Positions 22,589 to 23,550 of a stretch of 23,550 bases of DNA are shown here, one piece after another. This stretch comes from Methanobacteriota archaeon (GTDB lineage: Archaea; Halobacteriota; Methanomicrobia; Methanomicrobiales; Methanomicrobiaceae), in the NCBI GenBank assembly GCA_023396365.1, contig JAEWWL010000078.1, positions 1-23,550 on the forward strand, read 5' to 3'. The notes beneath the pieces were generated by a model that was given only the letters and a program-made list of their open reading frames with translations, did no database searches and was not told the DNA's origin. Made by a program: the position numbers and the translations under genes. Each line of letters opens with the position of its first letter. The stretch's first letter is position 1.

Positions 22589-23550
22589 ATGAATGAACGA
22601 TTTTCAAATAATTTTGATTTTTTAAGGTTCTTTGCCGCATCTCTTATCATATTTTCACATTCATTTGCTCTTCTCCTTGGCTATTCAAATATTTTTGTAT
22701 ATGACTGGCACCTTCTTGCAGGCCAGGCAGGCCTTGCAACTCTTCTTGTAATAAGCGGATACCTGATACCCGGAAGCTGGGAGAGGAAGCCGTCTTTGAA
22801 AATATTCTTTAAAAAAAGGATTCTTCGAATTGCTCCGGGACTTTTGGCGTCAGTTCTTCTTGTGATTTTTTTAATCGGCCCCCTTGTTACAAGCCTTACA
22901 ACGCCTGAATATTTTCTTAAAGTCTTTGCTCCTTCGGCATGGATTTCGGTTCCGTTTTATGCAGACGGATCTGAACTCGGCCTTTTTGCATCAAATCCTG
23001 TTTCATATGTAAACGCACCCTTATGGGCAATACCTTTTGAATTTCTATTGTATGGAATCGTTGCTTTTTTGGCAGCAGCAGGATTATTTTTTAAAAAACA
23101 CTCGATGATTCCGTTTATTTTGGGCACAATCCTTCTCTGGATGCTGTGGTATGAAAATCCTGCATTAAACAAAATTCGCTTTGCAGTTTATTTTTTCATA
23201 GGTGCCTGGCTTTACATAAACAAAGAGAATTTTAATATCAGAACATGGATGGTTTTAATCCCCTGGATCTTTGTGATTCTCTCATATGGCACATGCTTCA
23301 TGTTTTTATTTGCATTTATTGCCATTCCATGCACTGTAATCCGGTTTGCATACATTCCTTCCAATAAGCTTTGGAATTTCGGAAGATATGGTGATTTTTC
23401 ATTTGGAATGTTTATATATGCATACCCGCTCCAGCAGACAATAATCCATTTCATACCGGAAATTCAGATACCAATGATGATTCTGCTTTCATATGCAGTA
23501 TCAATACCTGCAGCAGTAATTTCATGGCAGATTATTGAAAAGCGCGCCCT
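22589..23550 (+). CDS. Acyltransferase 3 family membrane protein (3' partial)
   Basis: Integral membrane O-acyltransferase of the acyltransferase-3/OafA-like family, 320 codons visible with no stop before the window end. It opens NFDFLRFFAASLIIFSHSF, with the conserved His, then GLATLLVISGYLI, KKRILRIAPG, LWAIPFEFLLYG and GDFSFGMFIYAYPLQQ, all in family order. About ten hydrophobic segments. The last residues (SWQIIEKRAL) resemble the usual C-terminal Ser-x(3)-Glu-Lys motif, so only a short tail is missing. Such proteins acylate envelope sugars or lipids; the substrate is unknown. ATG at 22589 follows the methionine synthase stop by 25 bases and has only a weak ribosome-binding site. Confidence 0.85.
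   Translation, partial: MNERFSNNFDFLRFFAASLIIFSHSFALLLGYSNIFVYDWHLLAGQAGLATLLVISGYLIPGSWERKPSLKIFFKKRILRIAPGLLASVLLVIFLIGPLVTSLTTPEYFLKVFAPSAWISVPFYADGSELGLFASNPVSYVNAPLWAIPFEFLLYGIVAFLAAAGLFFKKHSMIPFILGTILLWMLWYENPALNKIRFAVYFFIGAWLYINKENFNIRTWMVLIPWIFVILSYGTCFMFLFAFIAIPCTVIRFAYIPSNKLWNFGRYGDFSFGMFIYAYPLQQTIIHFIPEIQIPMMILLSYAVSIPAAVISWQIIEKRA

Noticed and set aside
1..23550. CRISPR arrays, tRNA or rRNA genes, insertion sequences
   Set aside because: No regularly spaced direct repeats, no cloverleaf with TTC-type T-loop, and no transposase or terminal inverted repeats were found by reading either strand.

Overview
The window looks like a low-GC, AT-rich methanogenic archaeon, most likely of the Methanomicrobiales (Methanoplanus/Methanolacinia-like; the genus is a guess). 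The pointers are methanogen-restricted DUF1890 and DUF1894 proteins, an F420 biosynthesis CofD, an archaeal phosphoglucosamine mutase, an archaeal AspRS with non-discriminating signatures, a short archaeal methionine synthase, and the AcnX/UbiD/UbiX set of the archaeal mevalonate pathway. Intergenic DNA is strongly AT-rich with TATA-like boxes and U-tract terminators. Nothing points to a virus, plasmid, transposon or CRISPR locus; this reads as chromosomal core and lineage-specific DNA.

Layout, left to right. 1-894: 5'-truncated XerA recombinase. 895-1350: long AT-rich gap with a TATA box and a palindrome. 1351-2932: DUF5806 protein and a MobB-MoaE fusion (molybdopterin/tungstopterin cofactor), closed by a hairpin terminator. 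3201-4550: GlmM. 4601-5464 (minus): OGG1-type DNA glycosylase with the catalytic lysine replaced by Arg. 5691-8330: four-gene cobalt/nickel ECF transporter (CbiM, PDGLE protein, CbiO, CbiQ). 8360-9653 (minus): DUF1890, DUF1894 and MntP with overlapping ends. 9881-11218: GNAT acetyltransferase and DUF2156 protein. 11224-14176 (minus): tight operon UbiX-UbiD-AcnX. 14257-15462 (minus): HD phosphohydrolase, its upstream region holding two adjacent inverted repeats. 15656-18529: CofD, a multi-pass membrane protein and a degenerate CofD paralogue. 18503-20242 (minus): secreted helical protein and UspA. 20381-22563: AspRS and methionine synthase overlapping by 4 nt. 22589-end: acyltransferase-3 membrane protein cut by the window end.

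How the genes fit together. Several products serve methanogen cofactor metabolism: metal uptake (Co/Ni for cobamides and F430), pterin cofactor assembly (formylmethanofuran dehydrogenase is the usual client), and F420. UbiX, UbiD and AcnX supply steps from 5-phosphomevalonate toward isopentenyl phosphate for ether lipids; the small AcnX subunit is not in the window. The short methionine synthase probably takes its methyl group from a corrinoid, which would tie it loosely to cobalt uptake. The points most worth following up are the CofD paralogue with eroded motifs, the OGG1 lacking its Schiff-base lysine, the DUF1890-DUF1894-MntP unit, and several palindromes at promoter or leader positions.
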